A DNA stretch of 64,000 bases from Haladaptatus caseinilyticus (GCF_026248685.1 NZ_CP111036.1:868001-932000); one strand, 5' to 3'. Shown: positions 1 to 9,665, counted from the first letter of the stretch. Numbers and translations: made by a program. Notes: generated by a model not told the origin, from the letters alone.

Positions 1-2
1 GA

Positions 3-2087
3 TTCCTGACCGCTTCCGGAACGGCCGGAATAGCCGGTGCAGTCGGAAGTGCACAGACGACTACGACAACCGGAACGGCAGGTAATGCGCCCGAGCCGAA
101 TTGGACGATTTCGCGGTCGGGCGTCGAAGCGTACTATCCGGTGACGGCGGCGGACGGAGTGGTGTACGTCATCGGTTCCTCCAAGTCGAACGGCGGCGAC
201 CCGCGTACCACCAGCGTCCTCGCAATCGAGGAAGCGACCGGAAACGAGTTGTGGAAGAAGACGTTTCTGTCGCTTCAAAATCTGGTCGCCGAAGCCGGCA
301 CGGTTTTCGTGGTCGGTGCACCCAGCAGCAGCGAAACGAGGGAAGACCGAGCGCTCATCGCGCTCAGCCCCAAAGACGGTGCCGAGCGATGGCGACGACC
401 CATTGAAAGGTATATGAGCCGACTGGCGTTCGACAGCGAAACGGTCTACGCCACCGAGCGATTCAACGTCGTCGCATACGACATCGACTCCGGAACGGTT
501 CGCTGGAAGAACGATATCGAAAGCGAACGGGGTTACTCGCTCGACCATCGTGACGACTCCGTATACGTTGGTACGGAGAACGGCGTGTATGCGTTCTCGG
601 CCGGTTCGGGAAGGGAACGATGGAAGCGAAGTGGGGCAGAGATCACGGAGTCCTCCCAGGAAGGAGACGCCACACTCAGGTTACATTCGGTAACCGAGAA
701 GGCGATTATCTGCCAAATCCGTGGAACGATAGTCTCGCTGAATCCCGACGGTTCGACACACTGGACGAAATCGTTGGACGATGGGGGCTATTCGGCGCCG
801 GAGGTACACGACGGTACGTTGTATCTCTGGAACGAGAACCTGGTCGCGCTCGACGTAGCCGACGGAAACGTACGCTGGGAGTACGAGAGTACAGTTAGAC
901 ACGGTCAACGACCGATCGTGGCCGACGGGGCGGTGTTTTTGAACACCGGAAAACGGATCATCGCGGTGAATACCGACGGTTCCGAACGATGGACGTACGA
1001 GCTTCCAGCCACGGATAATTTACACTTTTACTGGGGAGACATCGTGGAGGGAGTCCTTTATACGATACATTACTACCGACTGTACGCTTTCACAACCGAG
1101 GATGGAACCGTCAAATGGTCGTTCGAGGTGGACGAGGAGCCAACGATGCTCTCCGTCTCGGAAGAACACGTAATCCTCGGAACCAGAGGATCCGTGTATG
1201 GGTTTATCCGCCAGCGACCGTTTCCAGCGATGCTCGTGGACGAGACGACGGATTTTCTCACAAGCAGCGCAGGGTTCGCCCTCTCGGGTGTTCTCCTCGG
1301 GACCGGTGTCTTCGCAGCGTACCGTCGAATGAACGCGGAAACGGAATCCACCGAGGTGGAATCAGGGACGGAACCCGAGCTAGAATACGGCCACCTCGAA
1401 CGCCTCGGGAGCGACGAGTTCACCGAGACGTATCGTGTCAGAAAGCGCGGTGAGGACGGTCCACACGTCGTCACCAGACGGTATCTAACCGACCCGAATC
1501 GCACCGAGGAGTTCAGCGCAGCAGTCGAACGCTGGGCCGACCTGAGCGACCGGCGGGGAGTCGTCCCGATTCTCGACTTCGACGACGGTTGGGTCGAACT
1601 ACCCCACTACGGTGGCGGGTCGCTCGCGGACTGCGAGCGACCCCTCGAAGAACAAATAGAGGATCTCTCCGCCGCAAACGCGACGGTTCACCGAGCACAT
1701 CTAGACGGGATGGTTCACGGCGGCCTCACGCCCGAGTCGGTTCTCTTCGACGGGGACGGAAAGACCGACGTGAGCGACTGGGAACTTGCCATCGCTCTCG
1801 CGGAGTATCGCGATACCTCGGCGTACGACGCACCGGAACAGGTTGCGGGGAGCACAGTGGACGAACGGACAGACGTGTATCGCCTCGGTGCGATTGCACG
1901 GTTCCTCGTGACTGGCAACACGCCCCATGTCAGTGCCGAGGAGGTTCCGTCCGCTGATTTCGACTCGTCGGTCTCCCGTGAGGTGGATGCGGTGCTTTCG
2001 AAAGCGATGGCAGACGACCCGAACGACCGCTACGAATCGGTCGTGAAGTTCGATGATATGCTCCGGTGGGCGACGTTTCGCGCTTGA
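3..2087 (+). CDS. Exported PQQ-type beta-propeller protein with membrane anchor and degenerate protein-kinase domain (5' partial)
   Basis: The reading frame is open to the left edge, so the start lies outside the window. The first visible residues, FLTASGTAGIAGAVGSAQ, look like the hydrophobic end of a Tat-type signal. About 400 residues of repeated WxxxxxG and VYxG units follow, typical of PQQ-like (YncE/BamB-like) propellers that usually sit outside the cell. A single membrane segment (about 1252-1325, FALSGVLLGTGVFAAY) leads to a cytoplasmic Ser/Thr-kinase-like domain. That domain keeps APE (YDAPEQV), but HRDxxxxN reads HGGLTPES, DFG reads DWE and the VAIK lysine is replaced (VVTRRY). It is therefore probably a pseudokinase. 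The inferred role is signal reception or scaffolding. The next gene follows after 57 bases on the same strand. Confidence 0.82.
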   Translation, partial: FLTASGTAGIAGAVGSAQTTTTTGTAGNAPEPNWTISRSGVEAYYPVTAADGVVYVIGSSKSNGGDPRTTSVLAIEEATGNELWKKTFLSLQNLVAEAGTVFVVGAPSSSETREDRALIALSPKDGAERWRRPIERYMSRLAFDSETVYATERFNVVAYDIDSGTVRWKNDIESERGYSLDHRDDSVYVGTENGVYAFSAGSGRERWKRSGAEITESSQEGDATLRLHSVTEKAIICQIRGTIVSLNPDGSTHWTKSLDDGGYSAPEVHDGTLYLWNENLVALDVADGNVRWEYESTVRHGQRPIVADGAVFLNTGKRIIAVNTDGSERWTYELPATDNLHFYWGDIVEGVLYTIHYYRLYAFTTEDGTVKWSFEVDEEPTMLSVSEEHVILGTRGSVYGFIRQRPFPAMLVDETTDFLTSSAGFALSGVLLGTGVFAAYRRMNAETESTEVESGTEPELEYGHLERLGSDEFTETYRVRKRGEDGPHVVTRRYLTDPNRTEEFSAAVERWADLSDRRGVVPILDFDDGWVELPHYGGGSLADCERPLEEQIEDLSAANATVHRAHLDGMVHGGLTPESVLFDGDGKTDVSDWELAIALAEYRDTSAYDAPEQVAGSTVDERTDVYRLGAIARFLVTGNTPHVSAEEVPSADFDSSVSREVDAVLSKAMADDPNDRYESVVKFDDMLRWATFRA

Positions 2088-2144
2088 GTCGGACGAGAAA
2101 GAACGAAATAGCTCCACGCCGTCATATGATTCGGGGGAACCAAT

Positions 2145-3419
2145 GTGGTCACAGGGTTACTGATAATCGGACTGTTCGTCGCCGTTTTCGTCGGCTACAA
2201 CATCGGGGGGTCATCGACTGGCGTCGCGTTCGGTCCGGCCGTGGGGAGTCGAATCATCGGAAAAGTCGGGGCGGCAGGCCTCTTCACTGCGTTCGCGCTC
2301 TGGGGAGGCTGGACCGTCGGAAGGAACGTCATCGAAACGATGAGCGACGGCATCGTTCCGGCGAGTCAGTTCACGCTCGAAACAAGCATCATCGTGCTCT
2401 TTTTTGCGGGGTTTGCACTCCTCATTTCGAACTTGTTCGGCGTGCCAGCGTCCACCTCGATGACAGCGGTCGGGGCGATCGTCGGACTCGGTCTCGCCAC
2501 CAACACGTTGAACGAGTCGATAATGTTCACCATCGTCTCCGCGTGGATCATCGCACCGCTCGCCGCGTTCTGGATCGGAATGGTCGTTGGCCGCTACATC
2601 TACCCGCATCTCGACGCTCGCTTCTCGTTTTCCCGAATCGAGGGAGGACTCTTTCGACTGGACCGCTCCGGAATGGTTCCCCTTCCGAAACTCAACGATG
2701 GTGTAGGGAAACGCGACCTCGTCGGTGCGATTTCGGTGCTGGTTATCGCCTGCTACATGGGCTTCAGCGCAGGGGCATCGAACGCGGCGAACGCGGTTGC
2801 CCCGCTCGTCGGCAACGGAGCCATCACCATCGAACAGGGGATTCTGCTCGCAATCGGCGCAGTTGGTCTCGGCGGATTCACCATCGCCCGCCGGACGCTC
2901 GATACGATCGGCGACGGCATCACCGATTTGCCGATACTGGCGGCGCTCATCGTCTCGATAATTGGTGCGACGATCATCACCATCCTCTCCCGACTCGGAA
3001 TTCCGGCGAGTCTCGCGGTCAGCACCACCTCGTGTATCATCGGACTCGGATGGGGGCGGGCCAGTCGTGCGGTGTCGCTCGCGGACGCAGCGGAATCCGC
3101 GATGCAACCGGAACCGACGCCCGACGTGGACCTTTCGACTGGGGCACTCATCGCCGAGACCAGCGAGACGGAGGTTCCGCCCGGCCCGACCATTGGCGAG
3201 GTCGCGGAGGGCGAGATGCCGACCCCACGGGCATCACGAGACGGTGGTGAGACGGCAGACGTTCCGCCGATCGGCGAGGAGGATATCGAGGAACTGGCCG
3301 CGGAAACGCTCTTCGACCCGGCCGCGACGAGCCGAATCGTCGTACTGTGGGTCCTCTCCCCGACCGTTTCTGCGGTCGGATCGTACGTCCTCTTCGAGTT
3401 TATCCTCGGAACGGGGTGA
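2145..3419 (+). CDS. Inorganic phosphate transporter, PiT family
   Basis: This is a 424-residue polytopic membrane protein with the two-fold repeat of PiT permeases, which move phosphate with sodium or protons. The C-terminal repeat keeps a GASNAANAVAPLVG block close to the PiT signature GANDVANA. The N-terminal repeat reads GYNIGGSSTGVAFGPAVG, in which the Asn-Asp pair is lost. A long acidic hydrophilic loop (about residues 310-390) precedes a last membrane helix. GTG at 2145 is the only plausible start because an in-frame stop lies at 2127. A universal stress protein gene follows. The family call is firm; substrate specificity is inferred. Confidence 0.88.
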   Translation: MVTGLLIIGLFVAVFVGYNIGGSSTGVAFGPAVGSRIIGKVGAAGLFTAFALWGGWTVGRNVIETMSDGIVPASQFTLETSIIVLFFAGFALLISNLFGVPASTSMTAVGAIVGLGLATNTLNESIMFTIVSAWIIAPLAAFWIGMVVGRYIYPHLDARFSFSRIEGGLFRLDRSGMVPLPKLNDGVGKRDLVGAISVLVIACYMGFSAGASNAANAVAPLVGNGAITIEQGILLAIGAVGLGGFTIARRTLDTIGDGITDLPILAALIVSIIGATIITILSRLGIPASLAVSTTSCIIGLGWGRASRAVSLADAAESAMQPEPTPDVDLSTGALIAETSETEVPPGPTIGEVAEGEMPTPRASRDGGETADVPPIGEEDIEELAAETLFDPAATSRIVVLWVLSPTVSAVGSYVLFEFILGTG

Positions 3420-3535
3420 ACCGACGGACGAGTGAACTGACAAACGAATGGACCGGTAGACGAACCCTCGTCCACCGCGGGTCGTGGCATAATCAGAGAA
3501 AATCGTTTTACTCGATTGCGGTCGTGACCGCTCAT

Positions 3536-3979
3536 ATGGGGGAACACGTTCTCGTTCCGATAGATGGGTCGCCAGCATCGGAGGCGGCGCTCGACTACGC
3601 GCTGACGATACCCGACGTGGAAATCACGGTTCTCACGGTCGTCAATCCGTTCGACATCGACCCGCTGTCGCCGGGGTATCAGTCACCACTCGGAAAGGCA
3701 GGAATGCCAGCCTACTCACAGGAGTGGTACCAAAAGGAGTGGGATAACGCGAAGGAGCTTCACGAGGAGCTGCGGGAAACGGCGGGTGACGTGCCGTTCG
3801 AGGGCACCATCAAGATGGGACAGCCGTCGAAACAGATACTCAAATACGCCAAATCCCACGACGTGGACCACATCGTGATCGGAACCCACGGAAAGGAGGA
3901 CATCTCGACCATCCTCCTCGGCTCCGTCGCCGAAAAAGTGGCACACCGCTCGCCGATGACGGTGACTATCGTGCGGTAG
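3536..3979 (+). CDS. Universal stress protein, UspA family
   Basis: This is a 147-residue single-domain Usp. It opens with the typical strand HVLVPIDGSPASEAAL and ends with the ATP-binding signature GTHGKEDISTILLGSVAEKV, so it should bind ATP as MJ0577-like members do. ATG at 3536 is preferred because it begins the conserved first strand. An in-frame start further upstream would add non-conserved residues that run into the end of the phosphate permease gene. Position after the permease is common in haloarchaea, where Usp proteins often accompany transporters. Its exact role is unknown. Confidence 0.9.
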   Translation: MGEHVLVPIDGSPASEAALDYALTIPDVEITVLTVVNPFDIDPLSPGYQSPLGKAGMPAYSQEWYQKEWDNAKELHEELRETAGDVPFEGTIKMGQPSKQILKYAKSHDVDHIVIGTHGKEDISTILLGSVAEKVAHRSPMTVTIVR

Positions 3980-4008
3980 AGGAGACGGGATGGGCTGGCG
4001 TCGTGTCC

Positions 4009-4857
4009 TCAATCAACGAGTCGTTCGATTTCGGTGACGAGAATACCGCTGGCACCGAGTTGCTTAACCTCGTTGATGGTCTCGAACACTTCGCGCTCGT
4101 CGACGACGGTGTGCACCGCGACCTTTCCGTTGCCGGCGATGTCCATCACGGTGGGGCCGCCGAGGCCGGGAATCACGTCCCGAATTTCATCCAGTTTGTC
4201 CTCGGGCGCGTTCATCATCAGGTAGCGTTTGCCCTCGGCGGAGATGACGGACTGGAGCGCCATCATGACCTGTTCGACCTTTCCGTCATCGGCCATATCG
4301 TCGCGGGCGAACAGACGAACCGAACTCGATAGCACCTCATCGATGATGCCGAGACGGTTGACCTTCAAGGTCGTACCTGTGCTCGTGATGTCGATGATGG
4401 CGTCGGCCATATCGACGTGCGGAGTGAGTTCGGTCGCGCCACTGACCTCCACGATTTCGGGATCGACGGATGTTTCGGCGAAATACTGCTTTGCGATGTT
4501 CGGAAACTCGGTCGCGACCGTTCTCCCTGCGAGGTCGGCGACATCGTCGATATCGCCGTCCTCGGGTGCGGCGAGAACCAGACGGCACTGGCCGTAGCCC
4601 AAATCGAGCAAGTCGACCACGTTTCCGGGGTTCGCTTCTCGCATCTGGTCGAGGCCGGTGATTCCAATATCTGCCGCACCATCGCTCACGTACTCCGGGA
4701 TGTCTGCCGCGCGGGCGAAGAGCAACGTCACGTCCGGATCAACCGTGTTCGCGTACAGCTTTCGGTCTGCTCCGTCCACGACATGCAGTCCCGCGTGTTC
4801 AAGCAGTTCCATCGACGGGTCGTGCAACCTGCCCTTGTTGGGGACGGCGATTCGCAT
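4009..4857 (-). CDS. hisG: ATP phosphoribosyltransferase (long form)
   Basis: HisG catalyses the first step of histidine biosynthesis, joining ATP and PRPP in the cytoplasm. The 282 residues start with [19 protein letters not shown] and contain the PRPP-loop region around [19 protein letters not shown]. The C-terminal third (about residues 205-282, ending [20 protein letters not shown]) matches the regulatory ACT-like HisG_C domain. This is therefore the homo-hexameric long form, which is histidine-inhibited and needs no HisZ. It converges on the usp gene and is divergent from the amidohydrolase gene, leaving 96 bases for two promoters. No other his gene is in the window. Confidence 0.95.
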   Translation of the reverse strand: MRIAVPNKGRLHDPSMELLEHAGLHVVDGADRKLYANTVDPDVTLLFARAADIPEYVSDGAADIGITGLDQMREANPGNVVDLLDLGYGQCRLVLAAPEDGDIDDVADLAGRTVATEFPNIAKQYFAETSVDPEIVEVSGATELTPHVDMADAIIDITSTGTTLKVNRLGIIDEVLSSSVRLFARDDMADDGKVEQVMMALQSVISAEGKRYLMMNAPEDKLDEIRDVIPGLGGPTVMDIAGNGKVAVHTVVDEREVFETINEVKQLGASGILVTEIERLVD

Positions 4858-4953
4858 TATCTCCGCATCTGTCCGCCAGACGGATTACTCTTGCTTTCCC
4901 GGCGCGGACCGCAATCCATCAAAGTCATGCAAGAGGATGGACAAGCAGTACGC

Positions 4954-6255
4954 ATGACGACCCTCCGAATCGCGGACGGGCAGGTACTGCGACCGGACAT
5001 GACCGTGGAACGCGCCGACGTGCTGGTGGACCAGGACGAGGGAGAAATCCTCGCAGTCGATCCACCGAACGAGATTTCGGATGCTGACGAAACGTTGGAT
5101 GCGAACGACGGCCTCGTGATTCCCGGTCTCGTCAACGCGCACTGTCACGCCGCGATGACGCTTCTCCGTGGCTATGCCGACGACAAACCCCTCGAATCGT
5201 GGCTCAGGGAGGATATCTGGCCCGTTGAGGCGGAGCTGACATCGGAGGACATCCACGCCGGAACCGAACTCGGCTTGCTGGAGATGATTCAGTCCGGAAC
5301 GACTGGCTTCGCGGACATGTACTACCACGTCGATGAAGTAGCCGAAGCGGTCGAAAACGCGGGAGTTCGTGCCCGGCTCGGTCACGGCGTCGTGACGATT
5401 GGCCGGGACGAAACGGCCGCCCGCGAGGATTTCGAAACCAGCCTCGAAATCGCGGCGGAGTTCTACGGTGCCGCCGACGGGCGCATCTCCACGGCAGTGA
5501 TGCCACACAGCCTGACGACGGTCGGTGAGGAGTACTTAGCGGAATACATCCCAAACGCCCGCGAACTCGGCGTCCCACTCCACTATCACGCAAACGAGAC
5601 GAAAGACGAGGTTGCACCGATCGTTGAAAAACGGGGTGTGCGACCGCTCGAATATGCCCGCGAGATGGATATGACAGGCGCGACCGATTTCGTCGCTCAC
5701 GGGGTTCACGTCAACGAAACCGAAATCGACCTGCTCGCGGAGACGGGAACCGGCGTCGTCCACTGCCCGGCCTCGAACATGAAACTCGCCAGCGGGATGG
5801 CACCCGTCCAGGCAATGTTGGACGCGGGCGTCACGGTCGGACTGGGGACGGACGGCGCGGCATCGAACAATGACCTCGATATGTTCGGCGAGATGCGCGA
5901 CGCGGCCATGCTTGGGAAACTCTCGGCCAACGACGCGAGTGCGGTCGACGCGGAAACGGTCGTCCGAATGGCGACCGAGGGAAGCGCGACCGTCCTCGGT
6001 TTCGACAGCGGTCGAATCGAAGAGGGTGCGAACGCCGACCTCGCAGTTCTCGACCTGTCGGTGAGTCATCTCACGCCACGTCACGACCTCGTCAGTCACC
6101 TCGCCTACGCCGCTCGCGGCAGCGATGTGAAGCATACGGTTTGTGACGGGAGGGTGCTCATGGCGGACAAAGAGGTGCTCGTGATGGACGAAACGTCGGT
6201 TCGAAAAGAGGCTGAAAAACGAGCAACGGACGCCATCCGACGTGCATCCGACTGA
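4954..6255 (+). CDS. Amidohydrolase, SAH/MTA/5'-deoxyadenosine deaminase family
   Basis: This 433-residue protein belongs to the TrzN/MtaD-DadD branch of metal-dependent amidohydrolases, which deaminate adenine nucleosides such as S-adenosylhomocysteine, methylthioadenosine or 5'-deoxyadenosine. It shows the metal-site HxH (NAHCHAAMTLLRG), LHYHANE, AHGVHVNE and the closing GLGTDGAASNNDLDMF. ATG at 4954 begins the family's N-terminal sandwich (MTTLRIADGQVL). An in-frame ATG at 4927 would add nine residues. The next gene, 95 bases downstream on the same strand, is adenosylhomocysteinase. That pairing supports a role in clearing SAM by-products; the exact substrate is not decidable from sequence. 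Confidence 0.87.
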   Translation: MTTLRIADGQVLRPDMTVERADVLVDQDEGEILAVDPPNEISDADETLDANDGLVIPGLVNAHCHAAMTLLRGYADDKPLESWLREDIWPVEAELTSEDIHAGTELGLLEMIQSGTTGFADMYYHVDEVAEAVENAGVRARLGHGVVTIGRDETAAREDFETSLEIAAEFYGAADGRISTAVMPHSLTTVGEEYLAEYIPNARELGVPLHYHANETKDEVAPIVEKRGVRPLEYAREMDMTGATDFVAHGVHVNETEIDLLAETGTGVVHCPASNMKLASGMAPVQAMLDAGVTVGLGTDGAASNNDLDMFGEMRDAAMLGKLSANDASAVDAETVVRMATEGSATVLGFDSGRIEEGANADLAVLDLSVSHLTPRHDLVSHLAYAARGSDVKHTVCDGRVLMADKEVLVMDETSVRKEAEKRATDAIRRASD

Positions 6256-6350
6256 TTTCGGCGAAACGCGTTTGCACTGGATCTCACACGATACGTTTTC
6301 GGCCGACCGCCTTCGGTAGCATTTTGGGTGCGCTCGTTCTTTTCTACAGC

Positions 6351-7634
6351 ATGGCAGAGTATCCATCGATCAGCGAGCAACTCGACGACGTCGAGTCCGC
6401 TCGCGTCGAAGGGCATCGGAAGATGGACTGGGCGCGACAGCACATGCCGATCATGACCACCGTCAGGGAGGAGTTCGAATCGGAGAAACCCCTCGACGGC
6501 CAGCGAATCGGGATGGCAATGCACGTCGAAGCGAAAACCGCCGTGCTGGTCGAGACCCTCGCAGAAGGTGGCGCGGAAGTCGCCGTCACGGGGTGCAACC
6601 CGCTCTCGACCCACGACGACGTGAGCGCCGCGCTGGACGAACATCCGAACATCACGAGCTACGCCAAACGCGGCGTGGGCGACGAGGAGTATTACGAAGC
6701 AATCGAGGCAGTCATCGACATCGAACCGACCGTCACGGTGGACGACGGGATGGACATGGTCGCCGCAATCCACGAGGACCACCCCGAGCTTATCGACTCC
6801 GTCGTCGGCGGCTGTGAGGAGACGACGACCGGCGTCCACCGACTCCGCGCGATGGACGAAGACGGCGCACTCGACTACCCCGTCTTCGCCGTCAACGACA
6901 CGCCGATGAAACGCCTGTTCGACAACGTTCACGGCACGGGCGAATCTTCGCTCGCCACCATCGCCATGACGACGAACCTCTCGTGGGCCGGAAAGACCGT
7001 CGTCGTCGCTGGCTACGGCTACTGTGGCAAAGGCGTCGCGAAGAAGGCGGCAGGCCAGAACGCGAACGTGGTCGTCACGGAAGTCGAACCGCGGCGCGCG
7101 CTCGAAGCCCACATGGAAGGCTACGATGTCAAGCCGATGGCGGAGGCCGCGAAAGAGGGCGACGTGTTCATAACGACGACTGGCAACCGCGACGTTATCA
7201 CGGAAGACCATTTCGACCTGATGAAGGACGGCGTCCTCCTCGCCAACGCGGGTCACTTCGACATCGAAATCGACCTGAATCAGCTCTCCGACCTCGCCGT
7301 CAGCGAGCGGGATGCCCGCGATGGTGTCCACGAATACGAGATGGAAGACGGACGGCGTCTCAACGTCCTTGCCGAGGGCCGTCTCGTCAATCTCGCCGCA
7401 CCGCTCGCGTTGGGTCACCCCGTCGAAGTGATGGACCAGAGCTTCGGCGTACAGGCCGCCTGTGTCCGCGAGATGGTCGAAAATAGCGAGAAATACGACG
7501 CTGGCGTCCACGAGGTGCCGGACGAGTTGGACAAGGAGATCGCGGAGATCAAACTCGAAGCGGACGGCGTGGAGTTCGACTCGCTCACTGACGAGCAAGC
7601 CGACTACATGGGTAGCTGGCAGCACGGAACGTAA
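6351..7634 (+). CDS. ahcY: Adenosylhomocysteinase (SAH hydrolase)
   Basis: AhcY reversibly splits S-adenosylhomocysteine into adenosine and homocysteine and so relieves product inhibition of methyltransferases. The 427-residue protein shows the substrate-domain block MDWARQHMPIM near the N terminus, NDTPMKRLFDN, the NAD-binding Rossmann motif VVAGYGYCGKG and GHFDIEIDL. It lacks the roughly 40-residue insert seen in many bacterial forms and matches the usual archaeal length. The C-terminal end EQADYMGSWQHGT resembles the family tail, which supplies NAD contacts. It follows the amidohydrolase gene in the same direction and may share a transcript with it. Confidence 0.95.
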   Translation: MAEYPSISEQLDDVESARVEGHRKMDWARQHMPIMTTVREEFESEKPLDGQRIGMAMHVEAKTAVLVETLAEGGAEVAVTGCNPLSTHDDVSAALDEHPNITSYAKRGVGDEEYYEAIEAVIDIEPTVTVDDGMDMVAAIHEDHPELIDSVVGGCEETTTGVHRLRAMDEDGALDYPVFAVNDTPMKRLFDNVHGTGESSLATIAMTTNLSWAGKTVVVAGYGYCGKGVAKKAAGQNANVVVTEVEPRRALEAHMEGYDVKPMAEAAKEGDVFITTTGNRDVITEDHFDLMKDGVLLANAGHFDIEIDLNQLSDLAVSERDARDGVHEYEMEDGRRLNVLAEGRLVNLAAPLALGHPVEVMDQSFGVQAACVREMVENSEKYDAGVHEVPDELDKEIAEIKLEADGVEFDSLTDEQADYMGSWQHGT

Positions 7635-7726
7635 GCGTTCGACGGTAATTGGTTTTTGTCGGTCGATAGCGCGACACCGTCGAGGCGACGGGATTAAACC
7701 ACGAGCAAAGAGAGATATGGACACGA

Positions 7727-8215
7727 ATGGCGAACGCGAAAGGCGATAGACGGGAGCGCGAACTCGTCAACAGATTGGACGAGGAAGGGTTCGCGGTCAT
7801 GCGCGCCCCGGCGAGCGGTGGTGCCACCCAGCGCGAACTGCCGGACGTGCTGGCCGGAAACGGCGACGTGTTCTACGCTATCGAGGCAAAATCCAGTTCC
7901 GGAGATCCGATTTATCTCACCGGGGAGGAAGTCGAGGCGTTGGTTTACTTTTCGCAGAATTTCGGCGCGAAACCCAAAATCGGCGTGCGTTTCGACCGGG
8001 AGGATTGGTACTTTTTCCACCCGGCGGACGTCCATCAGACCGACGGGGGCAACTATCGAGTCAAAAAGGAAACCGCATTGGAGGAGGGCGAACCGATGGG
8101 GGCGCTTCAAACCGACGATGACGAAGAAGCACCCGAACACGGGATCGGAGACGTTCTCAACGCTGTCGCGGAGGGAATCCTCTCGGTGGACGAGGCAAAG
8201 GCGATGCTGGAGTAA
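7727..8215 (+). CDS. hjc: Holliday junction resolvase Hjc
   Basis: Hjc is the archaeal endonuclease that cuts four-way DNA junctions during recombination. The first 120 residues hold the nuclease fold with the catalytic set in order: Glu in [10 protein letters not shown], Asp in ELPDVLAGN and the E-x-K motif AIEAKSS. The substrate loop [16 protein letters not shown] is also conserved. The protein has 162 residues, longer than the roughly 130 of crenarchaeal Hjc. The extra C-terminal 40 residues are acidic and end in a small helical hairpin ([20 protein letters not shown]). ATG 7727 ([10 protein letters not shown]) is the typical start. Confidence 0.93.
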   Translation: MANAKGDRRERELVNRLDEEGFAVMRAPASGGATQRELPDVLAGNGDVFYAIEAKSSSGDPIYLTGEEVEALVYFSQNFGAKPKIGVRFDREDWYFFHPADVHQTDGGNYRVKKETALEEGEPMGALQTDDDEEAPEHGIGDVLNAVAEGILSVDEAKAMLE

Positions 8216-8252
8216 CCGCTCTCGAAACTCGCAAAGAACACCGGCGGAGTCG

Positions 8253-8936
8253 CTACTCGGACTCCGGGTCCGGAAAATCGGTTAGTTCGGATTGGTCTGC
8301 GGGCGGTTCGGGGCGTCGAAGCCGCGAGCGCGGGAACGAGTAGCGACGCAGATGTGATGGCCGTAACTGCTCGGGCCGCAATCCCGCCGGAATCGGGTAG
8401 AGCACTTCCACCACGGGGTCGTCCGGTGGGTATCCTTCGTTCGCCGGATACTCGGCCACGGTACAATCCTTGCCGGGTACTTCGACCGTATCGGCGCGGA
8501 ACCCCGGCATTCGGACGACGACCATCAAGTCGCCGGTGTTCCGGTCGATGACGGGTTCGCCGGACTGAAGCTCGCAGTGTTCACAGAAGTGAACGGCGTC
8601 CGCTAGCTGTTCGTCCACGAAAACGACCGCCTCACAGCGGGCGCATTCGACCGCCTCCTTGCCCGGGGGTGGGACCCGTCCTTCGTTGATTTCGATGGCC
8701 ACACGACGGAGGTGTTTGCACTGAACCCCGCGCATCATGTGGTCGGGACAGGTACAGCGGCCGCCGAGCAAGTCGGCGAAGTAGGTGTGGTCGCTCTGGC
8801 TTTCGACTTCGTAGAGACCGCCACCGAGCGGCGTGACGGCCATTCGCTCCGCTCTGGCACGCTGTGAGCGAGGATCAGTCTCGCCAGTGTCGGCCAGCGG
8901 AGCCAACGATACTTTTCTGGAAGCGGCTGTGTTCAT
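8253..8936 (-). CDS. SWIM zinc-finger protein with second zinc ribbon
   Basis: This 227-residue protein carries a SWIM finger near residues 61-75, with Cys61, Cys63, Cys73 and His75 in CTCPDHMMRGVQCKH. SWIM fingers bind DNA or protein. A second zinc site follows with Cys98/Cys101 and Cys118/Cys121 (CARC and CEHC). The C-terminal 100 residues are rich in proline and acidic residues and have no recognised domain. The gene converges on hjc, 37 bases away. Related haloarchaeal proteins are annotated only by the SWIM domain, so no specific function is assigned; a role in DNA transactions is only a guess. Confidence 0.82.
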   Translation of the reverse strand: MNTAASRKVSLAPLADTGETDPRSQRARAERMAVTPLGGGLYEVESQSDHTYFADLLGGRCTCPDHMMRGVQCKHLRRVAIEINEGRVPPPGKEAVECARCEAVVFVDEQLADAVHFCEHCELQSGEPVIDRNTGDLMVVVRMPGFRADTVEVPGKDCTVAEYPANEGYPPDDPVVEVLYPIPAGLRPEQLRPSHLRRYSFPRSRLRRPEPPADQSELTDFPDPESE

Positions 8937-9461
8937 TGTGTTGCTTCCTCCTACGCGAAACGAATACGGCGAAAATCAGCACGTTCCGGCGTCTCGGCGG
9001 TCGTTTCTACGTGTAAAAGGTACGTGCTGGAAGGGTGTAAGGGTTTCACCTGTTCTCGCAAGTGTCAGGTCGTTTTTCGATTTATGTTGAGGGTAATGGC
9101 CCGTTGAAAGTGGACGTCTTCGTGTTTTTCGTCGTATTTTCCGAAATCATGGGTCTGTAGCTGGCGCTTCGATATTGCCCGCAGGTGCCGACTCCAAAAC
9201 GACCGCCACCACAATCGGGCATGTGGCCCGAACCGAGGGCCGCACGCCCTCCGCATCCTCCCCAATGTTCGTGTGCCTTCGCCGACCGTTGGCACGACGC
9301 CCCGCATGCGGTTTCGATCCACGAGTTGCAATCACACCGAAAGTCGATATTCTATCGCATGGATTGAAACCAGCAATCACGATAAACGCTCAGTTCAACG
9401 AAACTCCCGCTCCCGACTTCGAAGCGGAGAACTTTTGACGGAACCGCGGGAAACGCCGGAC
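8937..9461 (+). other. Intergenic region, 525 bases, no confident gene
   Basis: No recognised gene lies between the SWIM protein start and the small membrane protein. On the minus strand a GTG-started frame of 77 codons (9147-9380) ends in VVAVVLESAPAGNIEAPATDP-like residues. It could be a remnant or a spurious frame, and I do not call it. At about 9355-9370 a GGATTGAAAC string resembles the 3' end of a CRISPR repeat but occurs only once. ACCTG at about 9048 pairs with CAGGT at about 9066 and is followed by a T-run, a weak hairpin. No tRNA, SRP or RNase P core motifs were found on either strand. Confidence 0.5.
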
Positions 9462-9665
9462 ATGAATATCGAGGGCGAGAAGCTTCGTGACATCGTCGTC
9501 TCCGTCGTGTCGGTCGGTCTATTTATCGCAGTCATGCTCGTTGTCGGCAGCCAGTTCGATAGCGGCGGTCTCACGGAACAGGGAGCGCTCGCCGTCGTCG
9601 CCGTCATGGTCGGGTTCGTGTTGCTGATGACCGGAGTCGGTCTGTGGCTGGCGAACCAACACTAA
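9462..9665 (+). CDS. Small two-helix membrane protein, function unknown
   Basis: This 67-residue protein begins with a short charged stretch (MNIEGEKLRDI) followed by two hydrophobic helices, VVSVVSVGLFIAVMLVVG and ALAVVAVMVGFVLLMTGVGL. The helices are separated by a short polar turn (SQFDSGGLTEQ), so both ends should lie on the same side of the membrane. ATG 9462 is chosen because it begins the charged N-terminal stretch. The stop overlaps the end of the convergent priL gene by four bases. I do not recognise the family. GC-rich third positions support real coding. Confidence 0.7.
   Translation: MNIEGEKLRDIVVSVVSVGLFIAVMLVVGSQFDSGGLTEQGALAVVAVMVGFVLLMTGVGLWLANQH

Noticed and set aside
9351-9372. 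CRISPR repeat-like string ending in GGATTGAAAC
   Set aside because: Only one copy exists, with no second repeat, spacer pattern or cas gene in the window.
9147-9380. 77-codon frame on the minus strand in the 8937-9461 gap
   Set aside because: GTG start, no recognised domain, overlapping frames on both strands of similar length; coding cannot be supported.
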